A stretch of DNA of 34,282 nt. Origin: Paludibacteraceae bacterium. GTDB taxonomy: Bacteria; Bacteroidota; Bacteroidia; Bacteroidales; Paludibacteraceae. The stretch spans positions 1-34,282 of the forward strand of contig JAFSMP010000027.1 in the NCBI GenBank assembly GCA_017447875.1, given 5' to 3'. A program made the position numbers and the translations under genes. Shown piece by piece: positions 24,600 through 33,091 of the stretch. Below the pieces are notes generated by a model. It saw only the letters and a program-made list of their open reading frames with translations, ran no database searches and had not been told where the DNA came from. Each line of letters opens with the position of its first letter. Position 1 is the stretch's first letter.

Positions 24600-25878
24600 T
24601 AATCCTCTGACCATTGACGGTATATTCGACACCGTTGCGGATGAGGAACAGCTGACCGTTACGGAGCACCTTCTGAACACTGACTTCTGACATCTGAATG
24701 CTCTCTATGCCGGTAGTATTCTTCGGAGTGCCGATAACGATACCGGTGAGGTGGTAACCTTGTCCTCGAACGACCAGACCGTGATCGGCAATGTCCATTG
24801 CCAGTTCATCGGAAGCCACTTTGTATGCAAAGAATCCGTCTGCCTCGGTTACGGTGAGGTCGGTCCAAGCCCAATCATCACCGGCTTTGTAGGTCAGAGC
24901 GAACTGTGCGCCGTCAATAGCCTGGGCATAGTAGATCTTGATGCTGTCACCTTCCTGAATACCTGCCAGCATATCTACCTGTACGGTATAGGTGTCAAAC
25001 TCTGTACCCACATACACTTCCTGATTCCAAGAGATAGCCACGTCACCCGTCCAGACGGTGCGATACTCATACTCTTTCTCTTCGGGTTGGGGTTCGTCAC
25101 CGGCTTTGTATTTATAGACTGCCACTTTGGTTACGTTCACACCGTCACCGGAGATACGGAAACCGTTCTGTACCGCTGCGGCTTGTGCAGCTGTAAGGGT
25201 GAAGACTACCTCGTACGGGAATGAACTGACATCATTGAGAAGTTCGTTGGTTACTTCTGCGGCAGCAGCATCGCGGAGGATTACTTTCGGCCACTCGGTT
25301 GCGGGGTTCTTGGCTAATACCGAAACGATTATCTGATCTTTAGCTGCGAGTTGTGCACCGAGTGCCGCATCCTGCTCGCAGATCTCAGTCCATGACAGCA
25401 CCACACCTTCTGCGTTCTCCCACAAGGTAGTAGTGTCTCCTTCGACCAGCACGATGGGTTGTTCGGGTTCCTGATCTTCGGACGCAATAGCGATTTGCGT
25501 GATGTTATAACCTTGTCCGCGGAAGACGAGACCACGGGTAGCTATCTCATTCGCCATCGTCTCATTAGGCACGATATACGAGATAATACCATCTATCGGC
25601 GCGAGACCATCTATATCGGTCCATGCCCATTGGTCTCCGGCTTTGTAGGTGATGACATACTGGGGTTCATCAATGTGAGCCACAACAGTCACTTTGATGG
25701 TGTCGTCCTTAACAAGACCGGCAAAGAGGTCAAGCGCTGTTTCAAACTGAACGCCGACATACACGTCTTGGTTCCATGAGATGGCGGTGTCACCTTGCCA
25801 AACAACTGTTTCGGAGGCTTTTGCCGGAGCAAAGACCGCTACGCTAAAAGACAAAAGACAAAAGATAAATTTTCGCAT
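24595..25878 (-). CDS. Three-module secreted protein in SusE/F position, candidate surface glycan-binding protein
   Basis: 427 residues with signal peptide MRKFIFCLLSFSVAVFAPAKA. Three modules at about 23-133, 146-256 and 272-383. Modules 1 and 3 are close duplicates (TAISWNQDVYVGVQF against VAISWNQEVYVGTEF; YKAGDQWAWTD against YKAGDDWAWTD; RGQGYNITQI against RGQGYHLTGI). The tail LRNGQLFLIRNGVEYTVNGQ matches three other proteins. Position right after SusD is where PULs carry SusE/F-type surface glycan-binding proteins, but there is no lipobox, so the anchoring must differ. I chose the ATG two bases after the SusD stop; an upstream TTG would overlap SusD without giving a better signal peptide. 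Confidence 0.75.
   Translation of the reverse strand: MRKFIFCLLSFSVAVFAPAKASETVVWQGDTAISWNQDVYVGVQFETALDLFAGLVKDDTIKVTVVAHIDEPQYVITYKAGDQWAWTDIDGLAPIDGIISYIVPNETMANEIATRGLVFRGQGYNITQIAIASEDQEPEQPIVLVEGDTTTLWENAEGVVLSWTEICEQDAALGAQLAAKDQIIVSVLAKNPATEWPKVILRDAAAAEVTNELLNDVSSFPYEVVFTLTAAQAAAVQNGFRISGDGVNVTKVAVYKYKAGDEPQPEEKEYEYRTVWTGDVAISWNQEVYVGTEFDTYTVQVDMLAGIQEGDSIKIYYAQAIDGAQFALTYKAGDDWAWTDLTVTEADGFFAYKVASDELAMDIADHGLVVRGQGYHLTGIVIGTPKNTTGIESIQMSEVSVQKVLRNGQLFLIRNGVEYTVNGQRIK
24673..24700 (-). repeat. Heptanucleotide repeat before the tail of the SusE/F-position protein
   Basis: Four units CTGAACA, CTGACTT, CTGACAT, CTGAATG on the plus strand. In frame, encoding IQMSEVSVQ in the linker before the conserved C-terminal tail, the same location as in the CE7 gene at 18111. 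Confidence 0.8.
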
Positions 25879-25880
25879 AA

Positions 25881-27617
25881 TTAATTCCAACCTGGGTTAT
25901 TCGTGTTAATATTTGAGTTTGTGTTTATTTCCTGTTGCGGAATAGGGAAAAGGAGGTTACGCTCGGTGCGGTTCTTGTTGACTCCTCCGTCATCATTACC
26001 TCCTATGGCATTCATCGCATCGAGGTAGATACCCCAGCGGATAAGGTCCCAACGGCGGTCTGCTTCGCAAGCCAGTTCTTTGGCACGTTCTTCGATGATG
26101 GCAGAGCGGCGTGCTTCTTTGGTTGTCAATGCTCGTTTGCCTCCCATCGAGGCGCGATCGGCATTGGCACGAGTCCGTACTTTGTTGAGTTGAGCGAGCG
26201 CATCGGATGGTTTATCCAGTTCGTTCAGAGCCTCGGCATAGATGAGTATCACATCAGCGAGGCGTAGGAATGGCCAGTTGGCATCCGCATTATCGATGGC
26301 ATCATTGGTGACATCCTCATACTTGGTAGTGAAAGCGAGACATTGCGCATCCGCAGAATAGTAATAATTGACCCCGTCCGCAAAGATACCGGTCGGGTCT
26401 TTGACCCAATTGCCATCCATGTCTTTACCGGTAGCCATAATGGTGTATTCCTCATCATAGGGATAGTAAAAACCACTATTGGATGCTTCCTGCGTATAGA
26501 CACGCCAGCGGTGTTTTACGCCCTGCGTGATACGATAGTCATCGTGGTCGAACAGATCATACCAATGGCGTGTGCAACCGGTCCAACCGCCTGACTGGAT
26601 ATAATCCGAACCCGGTGCGGTCTTGTAGCCCTCGTATTGGGTATGCACCGAATTCTTATAAGTCGCGTCTCCACTGACGGAACCAATGGAGAACAAGAAC
26701 TCCGATGCATTTGCATTGGCTTTAGTCCAAAGCAGGTTATAATCCGACAGGGTGTAACTGCCGAACGTACCGTTCACTACCGCTTCCGCCCAGTCAGCTG
26801 CTTGTTGGTAGAGTTGCATGGGGTCGAGGGATTCGTAACCTGCAACCGTCTGTTTATACAGCGTCTGCGTTTGCAAGGGTGCATACTGCTTGTTACCGCT
26901 GATGTCGGAGGTATAGGGAGCACCGGTGCGGATAGTCACTTCCGTTCCTGCGGGCATTGCACAGGCTGCTTCGGTGGCATACACTTTAGCGAGCAGACCA
27001 GCTGCTGAACCGGCATTCACGTGACCTGTTTGGTAAGCATCGTCGGTATTCTTGTAGAGCAGCCGGGTGGCGGACTCCAATTGCGCAATGATATAATCAT
27101 ACACTTCGGTCACCGGTTTGCGCGGTTGGTTACGGTCGAAGTTCTCCGTCTCGGGTTGGATAGGAACCGCACCGTAGGCACGTACGAGCAGGAAATAGGC
27201 GAAGGCTTTCTGGAATCGCAGTTCACCGATGGCATTGTTCTTTTCTTTATCGGTGATGTTCTTCATCGCAGCGATATGCCGCTCGGCATTGTTGGCACGA
27301 CCAATAAGACCGTAGCAGCCTTTCCAGAGTGCATCTACAAGGTCTGTCTCACCTTGGAAATTACCGGCTCCGAACGTACCGAACAACCAGTCCGGACCGG
27401 AGATATAATCGGCATCGAACTCCAGCATACGGGGAAAATAGCCCCAGCAGAACATATCGTAGATCCACTTGGAATAGACACCCGTCACGAGTTGGTCGCA
27501 TGCTTCTTTGCTGTCACCTATATTGGCGTCAGTAACGAGCGTATCGGGGTTCTCTTCAATCCAGGAGCAACTGCTCATTGCGAAAACCGCTATTAAGATA
27601 TAGATTACTTTTTTCAT
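25881..27617 (-). CDS. SusD-like glycan-binding lipoprotein
   Basis: 578 residues. Lipoprotein signal with the cysteine in AMSSCSW. It has the SusD/RagB features: an N-terminal helical part (ACDQLVTGVYSKWIYDMF), YDYIIAQLESA in the tetratricopeptide-like region, RLADVILIYAEALNEL, then LNKVRTRANA and ERAKELACEADRRWDLIRWG near the C-terminus. It caps the SusC transporter 5 bp upstream and binds oligosaccharide at the surface. Substrate inferred from the locus as mannan oligosaccharides. Confidence 0.95.
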   Translation of the reverse strand: MKKVIYILIAVFAMSSCSWIEENPDTLVTDANIGDSKEACDQLVTGVYSKWIYDMFCWGYFPRMLEFDADYISGPDWLFGTFGAGNFQGETDLVDALWKGCYGLIGRANNAERHIAAMKNITDKEKNNAIGELRFQKAFAYFLLVRAYGAVPIQPETENFDRNQPRKPVTEVYDYIIAQLESATRLLYKNTDDAYQTGHVNAGSAAGLLAKVYATEAACAMPAGTEVTIRTGAPYTSDISGNKQYAPLQTQTLYKQTVAGYESLDPMQLYQQAADWAEAVVNGTFGSYTLSDYNLLWTKANANASEFLFSIGSVSGDATYKNSVHTQYEGYKTAPGSDYIQSGGWTGCTRHWYDLFDHDDYRITQGVKHRWRVYTQEASNSGFYYPYDEEYTIMATGKDMDGNWVKDPTGIFADGVNYYYSADAQCLAFTTKYEDVTNDAIDNADANWPFLRLADVILIYAEALNELDKPSDALAQLNKVRTRANADRASMGGKRALTTKEARRSAIIEERAKELACEADRRWDLIRWGIYLDAMNAIGGNDDGGVNKNRTERNLLFPIPQQEINTNSNINTNNPGWN

Positions 27618-27622
27618 AGCAT

Positions 27623-30600
27623 TTAGAATACGAAGTTAATACCTAAACTATACGAACGCGCGGAGGGATATGAGTAACTGTCCACTCCGGGGCAGGCAGG
27701 GTTGGAACCACCGGCATTGACATCGGGGTCAAACCACGAGTATTTGGTGAACGTATAGACGTTATTGACCGTGAAGTTGAAGTTGATCTTCTGTAGCCAC
27801 TTGGCCGGATTGTTCCAGTCGTAACTTAGCGTGATATACTTGATCTTGAGGAACGAACCGTCTTCTACATATCGGTCAGAGATAAGCCACGTACGGGTAT
27901 AGCCGGCTGTCGCTTTCGGCCACAACGCTCCGTTCGGGTTCTCTGCCGTCCAGCGGTGGTCGTACGCCTCTTGGGTGATGTTTCCGTGGCTCGACATGGT
28001 GATGTCCGTCAAGTTGTAGTTGAAGATGTCATTACCGTGCGAGCCTTGCAACATAAAATTGAGACTCAGTCCTTTCCAACTCAATCGGCTCGTCAAACTA
28101 TATGTAAAATCGGGGTTGGTGTTACCGATAATGGTACGGTCGTCTGCGGTGATCTGTCCGTCTCCGGTAAGGTCGGCATAGATGATTTCACCCGTAGCAG
28201 GGTCAATACCGTCTTCTTTGTAGCCATATAATGTTCCGATGGGACAACCGTTGCGTTGCAGGAACACCTGGTCGGCTTTGGACCATAAGGCGGTTGCATA
28301 TTGGTCACCATCCAGTCCGCCAATACGGTTGCGGTTGAGTGAGAAGTTGGCATCGAGTTGCCATTTCCAGTCTTTCAGATCGATTGCCATTGCACCGATA
28401 GACACTTCGACACCTTGGTTAATCACCCACCCGCTGTTCACCATCATCTGACTGAAACCGGACGAGGAGGGGATGGTGACGTTCTGCAATAGATCACGCG
28501 TCTTCTTCCAGTAATAATCAACGGTGAGGTTGATGCGGTTATTGAGGAAACCGACATCGATACCGGCATCCGCTTGGTCGGTCGTCTCCCATTTGAGGTC
28601 GGGATTAGCCGGTCCGCGCCAGTCGATCATTGCCAAACCTCCTTCCAGCGAACCGTCATACGGGTACTTGGCTGCATCATAGACCGTCAGTGTGCGATAC
28701 GCTCCGATAGCTTGGTTACCTGTCTCGCCGAACGACACACGCCATTTCCAGTTACTGAGCACTTGCTGATCTTGCATCCACGGTTCATCTATCATACGCC
28801 AAGCGAACGCACCTGAGAAGAAAGGTGCCCATTTATGGTTGGCAGCGAACGAAGATGAACCATCCACACGCGCACTCGCCGTGAATAGATACCGTCCCAT
28901 GAGTGTGTAGTTGACACGTGCAAGAAACGACTCCAGGGACTGCACGGTCGAACTGCTATTCACTACCGCTTTATCCAGCGCCAAGGCTATGTTCGCATCT
29001 TTGGTCATGTCGTTCGGGAAATTAGTGACGGTAGTACTTTCGTTCGATCCCCAACCTTTCTCAAACGTCACACCGAGCACGGCATTGATGCTGTGGTTCT
29101 CGTTGAACTTATGATCGAAGGTCAATAGGGTCTCACTCGTGACGCTCTTCCATATACTCGATGCCTTGCCCGCCTTGCCGTTGTACGGCGATTTGCCTTC
29201 CTGTGTGTGGCGGTCGTAATAGGTAGAACGATGTCCGTCATTATAACCGAGACCAAGGTTCTGACGCAACTTAAGCCAAGGTTGGATAGTAAACTCCACG
29301 AACGAAGACGAGAACCAAGAGATTTGACGTAGTTCATCTTTCGCACCGTTCACATAATTGAGCGGATTAGCAGCCAGCCAGTTCAGTTCGTCCAACTGCT
29401 CTGTCTGCGTATGCGGGCCGTAGGTAGGCGGGAAAATCAACGCCGAACGGATGATACCTGTGTTCTCCGAGTTCGTACGCTGGAAATCGGTGGTGGCGTT
29501 CGTGAAATGCTGGCTTGTACCTATCTCCAACCACTTGGTGATATGCCAGGCGGTGTTGATACTCAGTCCGTAACGCTTGTATCCGGTGTTCTTGATGATA
29601 CCACGTTGATCCGCATACGAACCCGAGAAAGCGTAATAACCTTTGTCTGTACCGCCGCTCACCGAAGCGTTGTACTCCTGCGTATAACCGAGTTGGTAGA
29701 TCTGATCTTGCCAGTTCGTACCGGCCACTTCATCTACATTGCCGTACTTATCCGTTCGCAGTCCCGGGTTCAGGAAGTCCTCCGGTGCAGGATTATAGGT
29801 TCCTTGCGAATACACATATCCACTGCCGATATACGGGTACTCCCATTCTCCGCGATAAGGAGTCTGCCCGGTATATCCTTCGTATAGACGGCTATTAGCC
29901 GCTTGTTCATTGCGGTACAAGGCATAGTGGTAGGCATCAAGCATCTGCACTTTGCGACCTATCTGCTGAATACCGCCTTTGATATTCAGTTCTACACGTG
30001 GTCGACCTTCTTGTCCTTTGCGGGTAGTGATGATGACTACACCGTTTGCACCGCGGCTACCGTAGATAGCAGTAGCGGATGCATCTTTCAGCACCTCAAT
30101 CTTCTCAATATCGTTCGGGTTGATCATCGACAGCGGGTTCTGACTCTGGTTCTGACCCTCATTGGCGCCCGACGACGGTACGCCGTTGGGGTCGGTACCG
30201 AACGGGATACCATCGACTATATAAAGAGGTTGCGAAGAGGTGGTGAAGGAGTTAGCACCACGCACCGTGATACTCACGCCGCTACCCGGAGCTCCGTCCG
30301 AAGCTTTGACGTCCACACCGGCGATCTTTCCTTCGAGACTCTGAGCCACATTCATCTGTCCGCCGGACATGATGTCTTCGGATTTGATCTGACTGACCGA
30401 ACCGGATAGGTCCCGTTTCTTCATCGTGCCGTAACCAACTACCACCACTTCTTCCATCAGTTGGGTGTCTTCCTGCAGCGTCACATCCACGCGCTCTTTG
30501 CCGCGGATATTGACTACTTGGGTCTTGTAACCCACCATGGAGATTTGCAGGATGAACTTACCCTCCGGAACATCGAGGGTGAAGTTACCGTCCATGTCGG

Positions 30601-30754
30601 TGATCGTTCCCACTTGCGTGCCCGCCACCAACACACTGGCACCGATAGCCGGTTCGTTGTTTGCCGCCCCGTCCAGTACGCGACCGGAAACAGTGGTCTG
30701 GGCACTTAGCGCACACGTAAGCGCACATGTAATAATAAGGAATAATTTGCGCAT
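27623..30754 (-). CDS. SusC-like TonB-dependent outer-membrane oligosaccharide transporter
   Basis: 1043 residues. Signal peptide MRKLFLIITCALTCALSAQ, then a carboxypeptidase-D-like domain (TTVSGRVLDGAANNEPAIGA to about residue 95), TonB-box region and EEVVVVGYGTMKKRDLSGSV, plug domain with QPLYIVDGIPFG and IEKIEVLKDASATAIYGSRG, then the 22-strand barrel ending in SLGINFVF. It imports oligosaccharides in a pair with the SusD-like protein that follows 5 bp later. It starts one base after the stop of the preceding module gene. Confidence 0.96.
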   Translation of the reverse strand: MRKLFLIITCALTCALSAQTTVSGRVLDGAANNEPAIGASVLVAGTQVGTITDMDGNFTLDVPEGKFILQISMVGYKTQVVNIRGKERVDVTLQEDTQLMEEVVVVGYGTMKKRDLSGSVSQIKSEDIMSGGQMNVAQSLEGKIAGVDVKASDGAPGSGVSITVRGANSFTTSSQPLYIVDGIPFGTDPNGVPSSGANEGQNQSQNPLSMINPNDIEKIEVLKDASATAIYGSRGANGVVIITTRKGQEGRPRVELNIKGGIQQIGRKVQMLDAYHYALYRNEQAANSRLYEGYTGQTPYRGEWEYPYIGSGYVYSQGTYNPAPEDFLNPGLRTDKYGNVDEVAGTNWQDQIYQLGYTQEYNASVSGGTDKGYYAFSGSYADQRGIIKNTGYKRYGLSINTAWHITKWLEIGTSQHFTNATTDFQRTNSENTGIIRSALIFPPTYGPHTQTEQLDELNWLAANPLNYVNGAKDELRQISWFSSSFVEFTIQPWLKLRQNLGLGYNDGHRSTYYDRHTQEGKSPYNGKAGKASSIWKSVTSETLLTFDHKFNENHSINAVLGVTFEKGWGSNESTTVTNFPNDMTKDANIALALDKAVVNSSSTVQSLESFLARVNYTLMGRYLFTASARVDGSSSFAANHKWAPFFSGAFAWRMIDEPWMQDQQVLSNWKWRVSFGETGNQAIGAYRTLTVYDAAKYPYDGSLEGGLAMIDWRGPANPDLKWETTDQADAGIDVGFLNNRINLTVDYYWKKTRDLLQNVTIPSSSGFSQMMVNSGWVINQGVEVSIGAMAIDLKDWKWQLDANFSLNRNRIGGLDGDQYATALWSKADQVFLQRNGCPIGTLYGYKEDGIDPATGEIIYADLTGDGQITADDRTIIGNTNPDFTYSLTSRLSWKGLSLNFMLQGSHGNDIFNYNLTDITMSSHGNITQEAYDHRWTAENPNGALWPKATAGYTRTWLISDRYVEDGSFLKIKYITLSYDWNNPAKWLQKINFNFTVNNVYTFTKYSWFDPDVNAGGSNPACPGVDSYSYPSARSYSLGINFVF

Positions 30755-30755
30755 A

Positions 30756-31913
30756 TTATTGAGCAGATATTAGTTCTATTTTGGTTAATGTAAAGCCGAC
30801 ACCGGTGAGGACAAATCCTCGTGTCTTGACGGCATCGAGTGCTACGGGGTCAAACAGGTACACTACGTCATTGCCATCCAACGGATACCAAACAGGCTCG
30901 GCTGAACCGGTTATCTCATTCCATGTATAACCGTTACGCAGCGACAACTGAGGGGTCACGCCCGCTGCTTTCGCCGCGGGGTCTATCTTATAGGAGATAA
31001 GGAGCACATCGTTCTCGGTGCTCTTTTGGAAAGGCGCTGCCGAGATACGCAGGTTGCCACTCCAGTCGTTCGGAAAGGCTTTCTCGCCGTGGAAGATCTC
31101 ACCCGGTTGCAACACATATTCCTTCGGTGCCCGTTGTGCCTGACTGAGGTCTTCACTCGCTTCCCCCACGAACTGCACGATGCCAATCTTATCGAGCCGA
31201 TAACCCGTACCTCCGACACGCAAGGCGGTGTTCATTCCACCACCGGCTAACTGGATCTTCAGCAGCGGTGCATTATCAAGGATATACCATGTGAACGCTT
31301 CGCCTCCAACCGGAGCGCCGTCCACCGTCTGGTCAATCGCATTCCATGTGAAGTCCATCAGTTTGAGCGAAGCACCTGCTTGCACTTTGCTGATATGAAA
31401 ACGTAAGGCGTCGCCTTCGTGCAGGTTCATCAAACTCTGCGCCGGTATCTCCGCACTCACGCTCCAGTCGGCTTTCATCTGCACCGGCGTACCTCGCCAA
31501 ACGATCGTCTCTTGGTAATCCGCCGCATCTGCTATCGTCACATACAAGATTCTATAGTCATGTCCGCCGATGGCTATACCGTGTGTACGAGCGATCGCTA
31601 ATATATCGTCCGTCAAGGTCATTCGGAACGGACCCTTGATGCCAAAATAAGCATACTCGGGTGCGACGCCCTGCCAGTTCTGCGGGTTCTGAAATGCTCC
31701 CTGCGCCGTACCTTTGGCACGGTCATGATACACCGTGATGATGTCTCCGGCTTTCGCATCCGTAAAATGCCGCGCTTCCAGCACGATGTTATCTTTCCAC
31801 GCCTTGCCTATCGTCTTCGGTCCTACCAATATCGTCCGCTCGATAGCGTGCGCTGATAGAGTACAGAGTACAGAATACAGAGTACAGATTAATATGGTTC
31901 GAAAAGACTTCAT
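30756..31913 (-). CDS. Three-module secreted protein upstream of SusC, candidate glycan-binding protein
   Basis: 385 residues built almost only of three modules at about 25-128, 134-248 and 266-385 (markers ETIVWRGTP, GDALRFHI, LRVGGTGYRLDKIGI, GFVLTGVGFTLTKIEL). Unlike its relatives it has no C-terminal tail. The signal peptide core ICTLYSVLCTL is encoded by a heptanucleotide repeat. ATGA overlap with the GH26 gene; one base separates it from SusC. A carbohydrate-binding role is inferred from module type and context; no catalytic residues are recognised. Confidence 0.7.
   Translation of the reverse strand: MKSFRTILICTLYSVLCTLSAHAIERTILVGPKTIGKAWKDNIVLEARHFTDAKAGDIITVYHDRAKGTAQGAFQNPQNWQGVAPEYAYFGIKGPFRMTLTDDILAIARTHGIAIGGHDYRILYVTIADAADYQETIVWRGTPVQMKADWSVSAEIPAQSLMNLHEGDALRFHISKVQAGASLKLMDFTWNAIDQTVDGAPVGGEAFTWYILDNAPLLKIQLAGGGMNTALRVGGTGYRLDKIGIVQFVGEASEDLSQAQRAPKEYVLQPGEIFHGEKAFPNDWSGNLRISAAPFQKSTENDVLLISYKIDPAAKAAGVTPQLSLRNGYTWNEITGSAEPVWYPLDGNDVVYLFDPVALDAVKTRGFVLTGVGFTLTKIELISAQ
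31859..31886 (-). repeat. Heptanucleotide repeat encoding a signal-peptide core
   Basis: Four units GAGTACA, GAGTACA, GAATACA, GAGTACA on the plus strand. On the coding strand they give the hydrophobic stretch CTLYSVLCTL of the signal peptide. Confidence 0.9.
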
Positions 31914-33007
31914 CTCATCAGCCCTTTCACTTCCTCGCGGTCAAGCACCACGCCGCTGTTGAATGCATTTTTCCACCATGTCTCTCCGGCAAACTGATGC
32001 TCATCGCTCTGACCTCTGTTATACGCCGCGTCATACCATGTCATAAACCAGCTCCAACGGCTGCCTTCCGCCCAGATGTCACTCCACAGCGACATATCCA
32101 CATCGTCGCCGTTACCGCACTCCGCCAGCGTGATCATCTTATCGGGGTACAACCTCGTCAGCGACTCAAACTCCTTCTTCAACGGGTACTGCAACGCGTA
32201 GTAGTTATCGCGTCCGATGATGTCCACCACGTCCGCACCCGGATACCAGTCCGTGTCACCCACTTGCGAGGTCCACACCCAGATAAGGTTGTTCAGTTTA
32301 TGATAATTGACGAGACGATCGTACATAAACCGCCAAAGTTTCTTGTATGTCTCCGTACCTTGTGCGCCCCACCAGAACCAGGGCTTGCCGCCCGCAAACT
32401 CGTACGTGTTACCTGCCGCTTCGTGCAACGGACGCCAGATAACCGGAATACCGAGTTTCTGCATTTTCTTTAAGTACCCCGCCACTTGGTCAATATCCTT
32501 CACCATCTGCTTGTACTCCGCCGAACTCGGGTCATTGATCTTCGACGCATCAAAACTCGTCTCACCCGGCTTGATTCCCGGACTGCAGGTGCGGTTCACA
32601 CCGTCGTTCGCCAACATCTGCCAGTGCCACATAGCGCCTACGATGCCACCGGCGTTGTACCACTCCGTCACAGGGGTCATATCGCTATAATCGAGCCAGC
32701 CCGACGGGTTCACGTCCTTCGATGCATGGATATTCATGAAATCGAACACGTTCAGCGCAGGGTAATGTCCCGTCCACCGGTACACGTTCTCCGCCTCGCG
32801 CGTGTTCCAATCTATATTCGCTACCACGCCCGAGAGAGCGTTCTTGCCGTACTGCGTAGTCAGCAGCGACCATAGAGACTGAACCTCTGCGGTCGCGTTC
32901 TTGTTACATAACGTATACGACACTTCGGGCTCCGGTGTAGGAGCTTCCGCTTGCGTACAACTGGGACTCAAAAAAAGAAGTAATAGGGGTAAAAATCGGT
33001 GCCTCAT
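31910..33007 (-). CDS. GH26 beta-mannanase lipoprotein
   Basis: 365 residues. Lipoprotein signal MRHRFLPLLLLFLSPSC with lipidated Cys17, then a proline/glutamate linker. Single GH26 domain with acid/base Glu196 in IWRPLHEAAG, WFWWGAQG after it, and nucleophile Glu296 in TLAECGNG. It cuts beta-1,4-mannan internally, probably at the cell surface. It is the first gene of operon C, about 20 nt from the predicted start of transcription, and overlaps the next gene by ATGA. Confidence 0.92.
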   Translation of the reverse strand: MRHRFLPLLLLFLSPSCTQAEAPTPEPEVSYTLCNKNATAEVQSLWSLLTTQYGKNALSGVVANIDWNTREAENVYRWTGHYPALNVFDFMNIHASKDVNPSGWLDYSDMTPVTEWYNAGGIVGAMWHWQMLANDGVNRTCSPGIKPGETSFDASKINDPSSAEYKQMVKDIDQVAGYLKKMQKLGIPVIWRPLHEAAGNTYEFAGGKPWFWWGAQGTETYKKLWRFMYDRLVNYHKLNNLIWVWTSQVGDTDWYPGADVVDIIGRDNYYALQYPLKKEFESLTRLYPDKMITLAECGNGDDVDMSLWSDIWAEGSRWSWFMTWYDAAYNRGQSDEHQFAGETWWKNAFNSGVVLDREEVKGLMR

Positions 33008-33032
33008 GGTGCGTCTGTTTTAAATCACGATG

Positions 33033-33088
33033 CAAAATTACTGCTTTTTTTGCAAACAGACTGACACTTTTTTTGCACGCACCGACAC
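33033..33088 (-). promoter_or_regulatory. PUL promoter 3 with tandem operator (operon C)
   Basis: Minus strand: GTGTCGGTG, 21-nt step, GTGTCAGTC, 18 nt, TAATTTTG, with the same A tracts as promoters 1 and 2. It lies in the 84-bp gap between the AraC gene and the GH26 gene, ending 4 bp from the araC stop codon. The leader is only about 20 nt. Confidence 0.8.
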
Positions 33089-33091
33089 TTT

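Noticed and set aside
25878-25890. TTG start giving four extra residues to the SusE/F-position protein
   Set aside because: The ATG at 25878 starts a typical MRK signal peptide and avoids an overlap with SusD. The upstream TTG at 2391 and GTG at 22879 for other genes were rejected on the same grounds.
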